NCBI GenBank assembly: GCA_902363395.1
Contig: CABIZZ010000003.1
Coordinates: 1 to 64,000 of the forward strand
Direction: 5' to 3'
Origin: Streptococcaceae bacterium
GTDB lineage: Bacteria; Bacillota; Bacilli; Lactobacillales; Streptococcaceae
DNA: 64,000 bases
A model generated the notes under the pieces. It did no database searches, was not told the DNA's origin, and worked only from the letters and a program-made list of their open reading frames with translations. This document shows, piece by piece, positions 28,216-36,736 of this stretch. The first letter of the stretch is position 1; each line of letters starts with the position of its first letter. Position numbers and translations under genes: made by a program.

Positions 28216-28479
28216 ATGGAAGAAGAATTTGATGAATTGCTAGATGATGAAATAACGACCGTAACACTGACCTATACGGATGATTTGATTGTTCCAGAGA
28301 TTGCAGATAGAGAGGGGATTCATATTTTAGAGAGAGCTGGTAATCAGCTAGTCTTAGAATATTCTTGTTCCGAGAAGGAAGTTAAGGATTATCTGAGTAG
28401 TTACGGCCTGCCTAGACTTCCTGAGAGAATTTCATTTGAATTTTCTATACATGAAGACTTAGAAAATGATAATCTTTAA
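28216..28479 (+). CDS. hypothetical acidic protein, 87 residues
   Basis: Starts one base after the purK stop. Very acidic (opening MEEEFDELLDDE), with alternating strands and a C-terminal SIHEDLENDNL. No domain recognised. The coding frame is clean and follows purK directly, but the gene lies between two copies of the purK tail, so it probably arrived by insertion or rearrangement. Confidence 0.6.
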   Translation: MEEEFDELLDDEITTVTLTYTDDLIVPEIADREGIHILERAGNQLVLEYSCSEKEVKDYLSSYGLPRLPERISFEFSIHEDLENDNL

Positions 28480-28499
28480 AGCTAAATGGAGACCAGTTT

Positions 28500-28556
28500 A
28501 TGATTCAAATTATTGTCAACGCGTTTGTTAAACAAGAGAAGCCAGACAACTACTGA
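28500..28556 (+). pseudogene. remnant of the 75-residue MIQ protein gene
   Basis: Eighteen codons starting MIQIIVNAFVKQEKP, then a stop. The first ten residues match the intact gene at 29537 (MIQLIVNAFV) with differences scattered through the codons. It is a truncated, diverged second copy. Confidence 0.7.
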
Positions 28557-28577
28557 TGGAAAGGGATTGATTTTTAA
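28557..28577 (+). pseudogene. remnant of a purK 3' tail
   Basis: Reads WKGIDF-stop, matching the purK end GEGIDF-stop with a different stop codon (TAA instead of TGA). It sits directly before the ketopantoate reductase-like gene, so purK may originally have been followed by that gene. Confidence 0.5.
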
Positions 28578-29528
28578 GTGAAAATAGCGATTCTAGGACT
28601 CGGAGTGATCGGGACCACTTATGCCTACGCCTTTCAAAAAGCAGGCCATCAAGTGGAACACGTACTGAGAGATAGTAAGAAAAACAATGCACCGAAGGAG
28701 TTGTCAGTTGATCTGCTAGATGGTCGCTATCATTCCAAAGGTGATAACAAGCATGATACCTATGAGGTTCATGTGGCAGAAGCTCATTCGGAATATGATT
28801 TTATTTTTCTCAGTGTGCGTCATGGACTTGTAAAAGAAGCTGTGGAGACCTTGCGAAAAAACAATATCAAAGGTACCCTTGTTTTCTTCTGCAATTTCTG
28901 GGATACTCGAAAAGAGATCCAAGAGTGGGCAGGAGATTATAACTATATTCTGGCCTTTCCAACAGCTGGAGGTCATATGCAGGAGGACCATTTAGATGGT
29001 GTCTTGTTCGACCATTTAATGCTAGAAGGTGAGCAAAAAGCACATATTTCTAACTATGCTGATCTGACGACTTTGCTGACTTCTGCAGATTTGAAGTGGG
29101 AAGTGCCTCATGATATGGTCGAGTGGATTTGGATTCACATGGCGATTAATGCGGGTGTTACTTCGACAGCTGCACGTTCAGGGAATTTGGAAAACCCAGA
29201 AGAATTGGCTTTGAACTTGATGAATAGTTCTTCGGAATTATCATTGGCCATCAAGGCCATTCGAGAAGCCTTGAAAGTTGTAGAAGCGCGTGGTGTGAAT
29301 TTGAAACTTTACAAAGCCGAACTCTTGCCATACAAAATTCCCGCTTGGATAGCCGGCAAAGCCATGAAAGTCATGTTTGCGAAAAATGAGCTGACCCGAA
29401 AAATCATGACCTTGCACAATGACAAACAGGACATTTTCTACTGCTGTCAAAGTGTTTATCAGACTGGTCAGGAGTTAGGTGTGAAGATGCCTATTCTGGA
29501 AGCAAATATGAAGGGAATTTCTATTTAG
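28578..29528 (+). CDS. ketopantoate reductase (ApbA/PanE) family protein
   Basis: NAD(P)H-dependent reductase fold of 316 residues. The Rossmann motif is ILGLGVIGTTYAYAF at the N-terminus and the C-terminal half is helical with the family's catalytic region. The start is GTG with only a weak ribosome site. The active substrate is uncertain: many streptococcal members of this family are not pantothenate enzymes, and no other pan gene is nearby. Confidence 0.75.
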   Translation: MKIAILGLGVIGTTYAYAFQKAGHQVEHVLRDSKKNNAPKELSVDLLDGRYHSKGDNKHDTYEVHVAEAHSEYDFIFLSVRHGLVKEAVETLRKNNIKGTLVFFCNFWDTRKEIQEWAGDYNYILAFPTAGGHMQEDHLDGVLFDHLMLEGEQKAHISNYADLTTLLTSADLKWEVPHDMVEWIWIHMAINAGVTSTAARSGNLENPEELALNLMNSSSELSLAIKAIREALKVVEARGVNLKLYKAELLPYKIPAWIAGKAMKVMFAKNELTRKIMTLHNDKQDIFYCCQSVYQTGQELGVKMPILEANMKGISI

Positions 29529-29536
29529 GAGGTTTT

Positions 29537-29764
29537 ATGATTCAACTCATCGTCAACGCATTTGTTGAAAAAGATAAGACTGGAGCAGTCGTCGAAGTCT
29601 TGTATGCTAGTAGCGATCACGAAAAAGTGAAAGCTAAGTATGAAGAGCTGACTGCTCAATATCCTGAAAACTATTTAGCCATCTATGATGTCCCACTGGA
29701 TACGGATTTGAATACACTCGATCACTATCCATCTGTGTGGATCGGGAAAGAAGAATTTGAATAA
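29537..29764 (+). CDS. small hypothetical protein, 75 residues
   Basis: Acidic soluble protein beginning MIQLIVNAFVEKDK and ending SVWIGKEEFE. A very good AGGAGG site eight bases after the preceding stop suggests cotranscription. No family recognised. A truncated homologous start lies at 28500. Confidence 0.7.
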   Translation: MIQLIVNAFVEKDKTGAVVEVLYASSDHEKVKAKYEELTAQYPENYLAIYDVPLDTDLNTLDHYPSVWIGKEEFE

Positions 29765-29818
29765 AACGACTGTTGGTTGCTAGCTGATGTGAAACATCAA
29801 AAGAAAGGAAGATTAAAC

Positions 29819-31117
29819 ATGATTGATAGATATAGCCGCCCTGAGATGGCGAACATTTGGACTGAAGAAAATAAATACCGTGCTTGGCTTGAGGTGGAAA
29901 TCTTGGCTGATGAGGCATGGGCTGAGTTGGGAGAAATCCCTAAGGAAGATGTGGCTTTAATTCGTGAAAAGGCGGACTTTGACATCGACCGTATTTTGGA
30001 AATCGAGCAGCAAACTCGTCACGATGTGGTTGCCTTCACACGTGCGGTTTCTGAAACGCTTGGTGAAGAGCGTAAGTGGGTTCACTATGGGTTGACTTCT
30101 ACTGACGTGGTAGATACGGCCTATGGTTACCTCTACAAACAAGCCAACGATATCATCCGCAAGGATCTTGAAAACTTCCTCAACATCATCGCTGACAAAG
30201 CGAAAGAACACAAGTTCACTATCATGATGGGTCGTACCCACGGTGTGCACGCTGAGCCTACAACTTTTGGTCTGAAATTGGCGACTTGGTACAGCGAAAT
30301 GAAACGCAACATCGAGCGTTTTGAGCACGCGGCTGCTGGTGTGGAAGCTGGTAAGATTTCTGGTGCGGTTGGTAACTTTGCCAACATCCCACCATTCGTT
30401 GAAAAATACGTCTGCGAAAAATTGGGTATCCGTGCCCAAGAAATCTCTACACAGGTCCTTCCTCGTGACCTTCATGCTGAGTACTTTGCAGTTCTTGCCA
30501 GCATTGCGACCTCTATCGAGCGGATGGCAACGGAAATCCGTGGTTTGCAGAAGTCTGAGCAACGCGAAGTGGAAGAATTCTTTGCCAAAGGGCAAAAAGG
30601 GTCTTCAGCAATGCCTCACAAGCGCAACCCTATCGGTTCTGAAAATATGACAGGTCTTGCGCGTGTGATCCGTGGTCACATGGTAACAGCTTATGAAAAC
30701 GTAGCCCTTTGGCACGAACGTGATATCTCTCACTCATCAGCTGAGCGTATCATCGCACCAGACACAACTATCTTGATTGACTACATGCTCAACCGTTTCG
30801 GAAACATCGTTAAGAACTTGACAGTCTTCCCAGAAAACATGATTCGCAACATGAACTCTACATTTGGTTTGATCTTCAGCCAACGTGCCATGTTGACTTT
30901 GATTGAAAAAGGGATGACACGTGAGCAAGCTTACGACCTTGTTCAGCCAAAGACTGCCCAATCATGGGATAACCAAGTCGACTTCAAACCACTTCTCGAA
31001 GCAGATCCAGAAGTGACTTCACGCCTCACTCAAGAAGAAATCGACGAAATCTTCAATCCAACTTACTACACCAAACGGGTGGATGAAATCTTCGAACGCA
31101 TCGGTTTGGGTGACTAA
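29819..31117 (+). CDS. purB: adenylosuccinate lyase
   Basis: Cleaves SAICAR to AICAR and adenylosuccinate to AMP. It has 432 residues. The ATG with GAAAGGAAG upstream and the family start [10 protein letters not shown] is preferred over a TTG at 29777. The fumarase/aspartase signature [11 protein letters not shown] lies near residue 260 and TSTDVVDT near 88. Followed by a terminator; the last purine gene in the window. Confidence 0.96.
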   Translation: MIDRYSRPEMANIWTEENKYRAWLEVEILADEAWAELGEIPKEDVALIREKADFDIDRILEIEQQTRHDVVAFTRAVSETLGEERKWVHYGLTSTDVVDTAYGYLYKQANDIIRKDLENFLNIIADKAKEHKFTIMMGRTHGVHAEPTTFGLKLATWYSEMKRNIERFEHAAAGVEAGKISGAVGNFANIPPFVEKYVCEKLGIRAQEISTQVLPRDLHAEYFAVLASIATSIERMATEIRGLQKSEQREVEEFFAKGQKGSSAMPHKRNPIGSENMTGLARVIRGHMVTAYENVALWHERDISHSSAERIIAPDTTILIDYMLNRFGNIVKNLTVFPENMIRNMNSTFGLIFSQRAMLTLIEKGMTREQAYDLVQPKTAQSWDNQVDFKPLLEADPEVTSRLTQEEIDEIFNPTYYTKRVDEIFERIGLGD

Positions 31118-31137
31118 GCCCCTCATAAACTTGATCA

Positions 31138-31171
31138 AAAAAGACAAACATCTGAATATGTTTGTCTTTTT
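31138..31171 (+). terminator. terminator of purB
   Basis: Perfect 14-bp stem AAAAAGACAAACAT/ATGTTTGTCTTTTT, with loop CTGAAT. Confidence 0.85.
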
Positions 31172-31318
31172 CTTCGTCCAAATCAGGTGTTCTAGACCCT
31201 GAATTTATCATAATAAATTTTGACTGATTAAACTATTTATAGGAAGTCTATCACTAATTATAGATTATTCGTTTTACATGTTTTAGGAACTATTTTTTCA
31301 TGCTATAATTTGTATCAT

Positions 31319-31346
31319 AAAAGTCTGAGGCCAGACCCCAGACTTT
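31319..31346 (-). terminator. terminator of the GntR regulator gene
   Basis: On the minus strand, stem AAGTCTG..GG / CC..CAGACTT, followed by a short TTTT, seven bases after the stop codon. Confidence 0.6.
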
Positions 31347-31352
31347 GAATGA

Positions 31353-32069
31353 TCAATGATCACGATCACAAGAGATAAATTTGATTTTATAGTAGTCGCC
31401 GCGTTTATAGGTTTCGCTATATTCGAGAATTTGACCGGTCGCTTCCAATTTTGTCGTCTTCACTTGACGGACAGTTGGGAAGTTTTCATCGATATTCAAC
31501 ACAGAAGCGATTTTGCTTGGTGTTGGAAATACAATATCATTGATTTCTTCAAAGTGTTCATCATTCATATGGATATGATAATCTTCTTTAAAGCGATCAT
31601 AAATCGAACTATAGTAATCTAAGCTCGGATAATTTGGGTTAATATATTGCTCTGGGACATAAGTCTGGTGGTAGATATAGGTATCTTCACCGATATGACG
31701 GGTCCGATCAATCTTGTAATAGAATTGAGTTGGAGCAAGTCCTAGTTTATCCAAGATGTTCAGTGCGTTGCCACGCTTGATAGAGAGAACTTTTACAGTC
31801 GCTTTTTGGATAGGGAAGGTTTCAACGTCTGAAAACTCAACTAGTTTGTGTTTTCTAGCGCGCGAAACAAAGGTTCCTTTTCCTTGTTGGCGGACGATGT
31901 ATCCATCGCTAGCCAAATCGTTCAAAGCACGAACAACAGTAATCGAGCTAACATTATAAATCTTAATCAACTCGGCTTCTGTGTAAAATTTATCTCCATT
32001 TTCGAATTTGCCTGAGATAATTTGTTGCTTCAAATCATCTTTGATGTGTTGGTATTTTGGGATTGCCAT
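31353..32069 (-). CDS. bgaR: GntR-family (HutC/UTRA) regulator of the galactoside locus
   Basis: 238 residues: winged-helix DNA-binding domain (about 5-70, with EAELIKIYNVSSITVVRAL) and a UTRA effector domain (about 90-235). The ATG is preferred over an in-frame GTG at 32078 because GAGGTG sits six bases before it. Divergent from the beta-galactosidase gene, as bgaR is in S. pneumoniae. It probably represses that operon and binds the palindrome over its -10. The effector is likely a phosphosugar; inferred. Confidence 0.85.
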   Translation of the reverse strand: MAIPKYQHIKDDLKQQIISGKFENGDKFYTEAELIKIYNVSSITVVRALNDLASDGYIVRQQGKGTFVSRARKHKLVEFSDVETFPIQKATVKVLSIKRGNALNILDKLGLAPTQFYYKIDRTRHIGEDTYIYHQTYVPEQYINPNYPSLDYYSSIYDRFKEDYHIHMNDEHFEEINDIVFPTPSKIASVLNIDENFPTVRQVKTTKLEATGQILEYSETYKRGDYYKIKFISCDRDH

Positions 32070-32133
32070 GTACTTCACCTCTTCTTTCGATATCCCTTGT
32101 TAATATTATTTTAACATATTTTTTTAAAAGTTG

Positions 32134-32162
32134 TTGACATTTTTTTATTAATATATTATATT
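32134..32162 (+). promoter_or_regulatory. promoter of bgaC
   Basis: Consensus TTGACA, 17-base spacer, TATATT. Confidence 0.75.
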
Positions 32163-32167
32163 AATAA
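32145..32167. promoter_or_regulatory. palindromic operator over the bgaC -10
   Basis: Perfect 23-base palindrome TTATTAATATA-T-TATATTAATAA covering the -10, the expected site for repression by the divergent GntR protein. A second, weaker repeat TGTTAA-N7-TTAACA lies at 32098-32116 on the regulator side. Confidence 0.65.
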
Positions 32168-32200
32168 ATGAAAAGGGTTTCTTAGAAGGAGGTTCTCAGT

Positions 32201-33988
32201 ATGGGGGCATTTGAAATCCGTGAAGATTTTTATTTAAATGATCAACCTTTTAAGATTTTATCTGGTGCAATTCATTATTTTCGGATCGATCGTGAGGATT
32301 GGTATCATTCCTTATATAACCTAAAAGCTCTAGGTTTTAATACTGTTGAAACCTATGTTCCATGGAATGCTCATGAGCCACAAAGAGGCCACTTTCGCTT
32401 TGAAGGGAATTTGGACCTGGAGCACTTTATCCAAGTAGCTCAAGAGTTGGATCTGTATGTGATCCTCCGTCCATCACCGTTTATTTGTTCGGAGTGGGAA
32501 TTTGGGGGCTTGCCAGCCTGGTTAATTGAAAAAGACCTTCGGATTCGCTCATCGGATCCGGCCTTTCTAAAGGAAGTGGCTCGCTATTACGACGAGCTCC
32601 TGCCACGTGTGGCCAAGTACCAATTGGATCGTGGGGGCAATATCCTCATGATGCAGGTGGAAAACGAATACGGCTCTTATGGCGAAGACAAAGCCTATCT
32701 TCGGGCGATCAGAGATCTAATGATCGAGCGGTACATTACCTGTCCACTCTTTACTTCTGATGGACCTTGGAGGGCGACTCTTCGAGCAGGGACTTTGATT
32801 GAGGATGGACTCTTTGTAACCGGTAATTTTGGTTCGCGAGCAAATTACAACTTCTCTCAGATGAAAGAGTTCTTTGCGGAGCATGACAAAGAGTGGCCGC
32901 TCATGTGTATGGAATTTTGGGATGGCTGGTTCAATCGTTGGAAAGAACCGATCATCAAGCGAGATCCAGAAGAGTTGGCAGAAGCAGTCCATGAGGTCTT
33001 GCAGGAAGGCTCAATTAATCTCTACATGTTTCATGGTGGGACCAACTTCGGATTTATGAACGGTTGCTCAGCACGAGGAACCGTGGATCTCCCACAGGTG
33101 ACATCCTATGACTATGACGCTCTCTTAGATGAGCAGGGCAACCCGACTCCTAAGTACTATGCAGTCAAGCAGATGATGGCGACCTACTATCCAGAGTATC
33201 CACAGAGGGATCCGCTTGTGAAGTCGAGTTTATCTGAACGAACATTGGAGTTGACCAAAAAAACTAGTTTGTTTGGCAACTTAAACGAGATTGCTCAAGT
33301 CACCGAAAGTCTTTACCCACAGACCATGGAAGAAATTGACCACCCATTAGGCTATCTGCTCTATGAGACAGAAGTGGAAATGGATGCGGAAGAAGAGCGC
33401 TTGCGTATCATCGATGCGCGTGATCGGGTACAGGTTTATGCCAATGATCAGTTGATTGCCACTCAATACCAAGAAGAAATCGGTCAAGATCTTTTTTTAA
33501 ACGGAAAAAAGAAAACGATTACAAACTTAAAACTCTTGATCGAAAACATGGGAAGAGTCAATTATGGGCACAAACTCTTAGCGGATACCCAACGAAAAGG
33601 AATCCGAACTGGGGTTTGTATCGATCTTCATTTCAAGCTTCATTGGAAACAATATGCGCTTGATTTTAGCCAGCTGGATCGCTTGGATTTTTCGAAAGAA
33701 TGGCAAGAAGGTCAACCAGCTTTTTATCAATTTGCTTTTCATCTAGATCAGGTTGAGGATACCTTCCTTGATATGACTGGATTTGGAAAAGGGATCGTTC
33801 TAGTAAATGGCCACCATATCGGTCGTTTCTGGGAAGTCGGTCCAACACTCTCCCTCTACATCCCTCATGGTTTTCTCAAAGATGGGGAAAATGAGATCCT
33901 CGTCTTTGAGACAGAGGGCACTTGGAAGGAGACCTTAAAACTTGTTTCACAACCTACATTCAAAGAAGTAAAGGGGGAAAACTTATGA
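32201..33988 (+). CDS. bgaC: GH35 beta-galactosidase (BgaC type)
   Basis: Cleaves terminal beta-galactose, in BgaC beta-1,3 linkages. The 595 residues show GH35 features: the N-terminal barrel with SGAIHYFRI, the acid/base Glu in MMQVENEYGSYG and the nucleophile Glu in CMEFWDGWF, then beta domains. No signal peptide or anchor is present. It shares an ATGA overlap with the PTS IIB gene, so the hydrolase is coupled to uptake. Confidence 0.93.
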   Translation: MGAFEIREDFYLNDQPFKILSGAIHYFRIDREDWYHSLYNLKALGFNTVETYVPWNAHEPQRGHFRFEGNLDLEHFIQVAQELDLYVILRPSPFICSEWEFGGLPAWLIEKDLRIRSSDPAFLKEVARYYDELLPRVAKYQLDRGGNILMMQVENEYGSYGEDKAYLRAIRDLMIERYITCPLFTSDGPWRATLRAGTLIEDGLFVTGNFGSRANYNFSQMKEFFAEHDKEWPLMCMEFWDGWFNRWKEPIIKRDPEELAEAVHEVLQEGSINLYMFHGGTNFGFMNGCSARGTVDLPQVTSYDYDALLDEQGNPTPKYYAVKQMMATYYPEYPQRDPLVKSSLSERTLELTKKTSLFGNLNEIAQVTESLYPQTMEEIDHPLGYLLYETEVEMDAEEERLRIIDARDRVQVYANDQLIATQYQEEIGQDLFLNGKKKTITNLKLLIENMGRVNYGHKLLADTQRKGIRTGVCIDLHFKLHWKQYALDFSQLDRLDFSKEWQEGQPAFYQFAFHLDQVEDTFLDMTGFGKGIVLVNGHHIGRFWEVGPTLSLYIPHGFLKDGENEILVFETEGTWKETLKLVSQPTFKEVKGENL

Positions 33989-34461
33989 CTATTGTAGGAT
34001 GCCGTATCGATGGACGTTTGATCCACGGGCAGGTAGCCAACCTTTGGACTACCAAACTAAATATTTCACGTATCATGGTGATCGATGATGAAGTCGCTCA
34101 AAATGATATCGAAAAAAGTGGCTTGAAATTAGCGACACCACCTGGTGTCAAGCTCAGTATCTTGCCAGTAGCAAAGGCTGCAGAAAATATCTTGGCTGGA
34201 AAATATGACAGTCAACGTCTCTTCATCGTAGCTCGCAAACCAGACCGCTTCCTCGGTTTGGTAGAAGCAGGGGTGCCACTTGAAACCTTGAACGTAGGGA
34301 ACATGTCTCAATCAGACGAGACTCGTCCCGTTACTCGTTCGATCAACGTGGTGGATGCCGATGTGGAAGCTTTCCACAAGCTAGCTGAAAAAGGAGTTAA
34401 GCTAACTGCTCAAATGGTTCCAAATGATCCAGTTGAAGACTTCTTGAAGTTGCTCAAATAG
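33985..34461 (+). CDS. gadV: PTS mannose-family IIB component
   Basis: Phosphocarrier of a sorbose/mannose-type PTS, 158 residues. The phosphorylated His is in DGRLIHGQV (His15). The ATG overlaps the bgaC stop and follows a GGGGAAAA-type site. Order IIB-IIC-IID-IIA matches the pneumococcal galactose uptake genes gadVWEF; the substrate is inferred from that and from bgaC. Confidence 0.9.
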   Translation: MTIVGCRIDGRLIHGQVANLWTTKLNISRIMVIDDEVAQNDIEKSGLKLATPPGVKLSILPVAKAAENILAGKYDSQRLFIVARKPDRFLGLVEAGVPLETLNVGNMSQSDETRPVTRSINVVDADVEAFHKLAEKGVKLTAQMVPNDPVEDFLKLLK

Positions 34462-34500
34462 TTTATAAATAAAAAAGAAAAATTTTAGGAGGAAATTGTC

Positions 34501-35415
34501 ATGATACAATGGTGGCAAATTTTACTACTTACTTTGTACTCAGCTTATCAAATCTGTGATGAGTTGACGATTGTTTCATCAGCAGGATCACCAGTCTTTG
34601 CTGGTTTCATTACAGGACTTGTCATGGGAGATTTAGGGACAGGTCTCTATATCGGAGCTGCTCTTCAATTGACAGTACTCGGTGTTGGTACTTTCGGTGG
34701 AGCTTCTCGTATTGACGCGACTTCTGGTGCCGTCCTTGCGACTGCTTTCTCAGTAGCACAAGGAATCAAACCAGAAATTGCGATTTCAACCATTGCCGTT
34801 CCGGTAGCAGGTCTCTTGACTTATGCAGATATCCTTGGTCGGATGAGTACAACTGCCTTTGCACACCGTATTGATGCGGCGATTGAACGCTTTGACTACA
34901 AAGGAATTGAACGCAACTACCTTCTCGGTGCTCTTCCTTGGGCTCTTTCTCGTGCCCTTCCAGTCTTCTTAGCTCTTAAGTTCGGTGGGTCTTATGTTCA
35001 ATCTATTGTAGACTTTGTTGAACAATATAAATGGATTGCGAATGGTTTGACACTTGCAGGACGTATGCTTCCAGGTCTTGGATTTGCCATCTTGCTTCGC
35101 TACTTGCCTGTGAAACGTCACCTTCACTATCTTGCCCTTGGTTTTGGCTTGACAGCAATGTTGACAGTGCTTTACGGCAATGTCCAAAGTGTTGGTAATG
35201 CCGTTTCAGCAATGCTTGGAACAGATGCTTTTGCAAAACTTCCAAAAGAACAAATGGTTGCTTTCACAAATAACTTCAAATCTGTATCTATGATCGGGGT
35301 TGCCATCATTGGTATCTTCCTTGCAGTGCAACACTTTAAAAACAGCCAACGTACGGTTGTAGCTGCTCCAGCAAGCAATGTAGAAAGCGGGGAAATTGAA
35401 GATGACGAATTCTAA
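34501..35415 (+). CDS. gadW: PTS mannose-family IIC component
   Basis: Membrane channel part of the permease, 304 residues, with about seven to nine hydrophobic segments. The PTS EIIC motif region with GAALQLTVLGVGTFGG is visible. AGGAGG site upstream. A short charged tail ends in EIEDDEF and overlaps the IID gene by 14 bases. Confidence 0.92.
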   Translation: MIQWWQILLLTLYSAYQICDELTIVSSAGSPVFAGFITGLVMGDLGTGLYIGAALQLTVLGVGTFGGASRIDATSGAVLATAFSVAQGIKPEIAISTIAVPVAGLLTYADILGRMSTTAFAHRIDAAIERFDYKGIERNYLLGALPWALSRALPVFLALKFGGSYVQSIVDFVEQYKWIANGLTLAGRMLPGLGFAILLRYLPVKRHLHYLALGFGLTAMLTVLYGNVQSVGNAVSAMLGTDAFAKLPKEQMVAFTNNFKSVSMIGVAIIGIFLAVQHFKNSQRTVVAAPASNVESGEIEDDEF

Positions 35416-36223
35416 GAACTACAAACTCACTAAAGAGGATTTCAAACAAATCAACAAACGTAGCCTCTTCACCTTCCAATTGGGTTGGAACTACGAACGG
35501 ATGCAGGCTTCTGGTTACCTTTACATGCTTCTTCCACAATTGCGCAAAATGTATGGAGACGGTACACCTGAATTGAAAGAAATGATGAAATTGCATACGC
35601 AATTCTTCAATACTTCACCATTCTTCCACACCATCATCACTGGTTTTGATTTGGCCTTGGAAGAAAAAGATGGTGTGAAATCGAAAGATGCGGTTAACGG
35701 GATCAAGACAGGTCTCATGGGACCATTTGCCCCTCTTGGAGACTCTATCTTTGGATCTTTGGTTCCAGCCATTATGGGATCTATCGCAGCAACAATCGCG
35801 TCACAAGGTCAACCATGGGGTATTTTCCTTTGGATCGCGGTAGCAGTAGTCTATGATATCTTCCGTTGGAAACAGTTGGAATTTGCCTATAAAGAAGGTA
35901 CCAACCTAATCAACAACATGCAAAGTACCTTGACAGCTTTGATCGAAGCTGCTTCTGTACTTGGTATCTTCATGGTCGGTGCCTTGATCGCGTCTATGAT
36001 CAATGTCGATGTATCATGGATGCCACACATCGGTAAAAAAGCGATCGATATTCAAGACATGCTTAACTTGGTCTTCCCACGTTTGGTACCAGCTATCATC
36101 ACAGGTGCGATCTATTGGTTGCTTGGACGTAAGGGTATGAACTCAACCAAAGCTATCTTGTTGATTATCGTCGCAGCTATTTCCTTCTCTGCCTTTGGTC
36201 ATTTCTTCTTTGGAATGGAATAA
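35402..36223 (+). CDS. gadE: PTS mannose-family IID component
   Basis: 273 residues; second membrane subunit. The family start region QLGWNYERMQASGYLYMLLP, the GLMGPFAPLGDSIF motif and C-terminal membrane helices are seen. The ATG is chosen over a TTG six bases upstream. Overlaps IIC, implying coupled translation. Confidence 0.92.
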   Translation: MTNSKNYKLTKEDFKQINKRSLFTFQLGWNYERMQASGYLYMLLPQLRKMYGDGTPELKEMMKLHTQFFNTSPFFHTIITGFDLALEEKDGVKSKDAVNGIKTGLMGPFAPLGDSIFGSLVPAIMGSIAATIASQGQPWGIFLWIAVAVVYDIFRWKQLEFAYKEGTNLINNMQSTLTALIEAASVLGIFMVGALIASMINVDVSWMPHIGKKAIDIQDMLNLVFPRLVPAIITGAIYWLLGRKGMNSTKAILLIIVAAISFSAFGHFFFGME

Positions 36224-36234
36224 TGGAGTAAGGT

Positions 36235-36639
36235 ATGGCAAAACACCTAGTATTGGTCAGTCATGGTCGCTTCTGTGAAGAGCTCAAGGCCAGCACAGAA
36301 ATGATTATGGGACCACAAGACAACATTCATGCCGTGGCCCTCTTGCCAGAGGAAGGTCCTGAGGAGTTTACAGCCAAGTTTGAAGCTTGTGTTGCAGACT
36401 TCGATGACTACATCGTCTTTGCGGATCTTTTGGGAGGCACTCCTTGTAATACGGTTAGCCGCTTGATTCTTGAAGGGCGCGCCATTGACCTCTATGCAGG
36501 GATGAACTTGCCAATGGTAATTGAATTTATTAATAACAGCCTGGTCGGAGGAGAAGAAGCTTATCCAGCGCGTGCACAAGAAAGCATCGTGAAGGTTAAT
36601 GATCTCTTATCCAACTTTGATGACGACGAGGATGAGTAA
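36235..36639 (+). CDS. gadF: PTS mannose-family IIA component
   Basis: 134-residue cytoplasmic phosphocarrier. The phosphorylated His is in LVSHGRF (His10). The FADLLGGTPCNTV motif is typical of the family. The acidic tail ends DDDEDE. Confidence 0.92.
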   Translation: MAKHLVLVSHGRFCEELKASTEMIMGPQDNIHAVALLPEEGPEEFTAKFEACVADFDDYIVFADLLGGTPCNTVSRLILEGRAIDLYAGMNLPMVIEFINNSLVGGEEAYPARAQESIVKVNDLLSNFDDDEDE

Positions 36640-36676
36640 GATACGATAGCGAAAACCGCTTGAACATTCGGAATGG

Positions 36677-36698
36677 GGCTGGGACAATTGTCTCGGCC
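36677..36698. repeat. 22-base palindrome before agaS
   Basis: GGCTGGGACAA/TTGTCTCGGCC with two G-T pairs and no T run, so not a simple terminator. It could limit read-through or stabilise the upstream mRNA. Confidence 0.5.
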
Positions 36699-36736
36699 TC
36701 TTACCGCTTATAAGGCGAGTAGAAAAGAGGAGAAGC

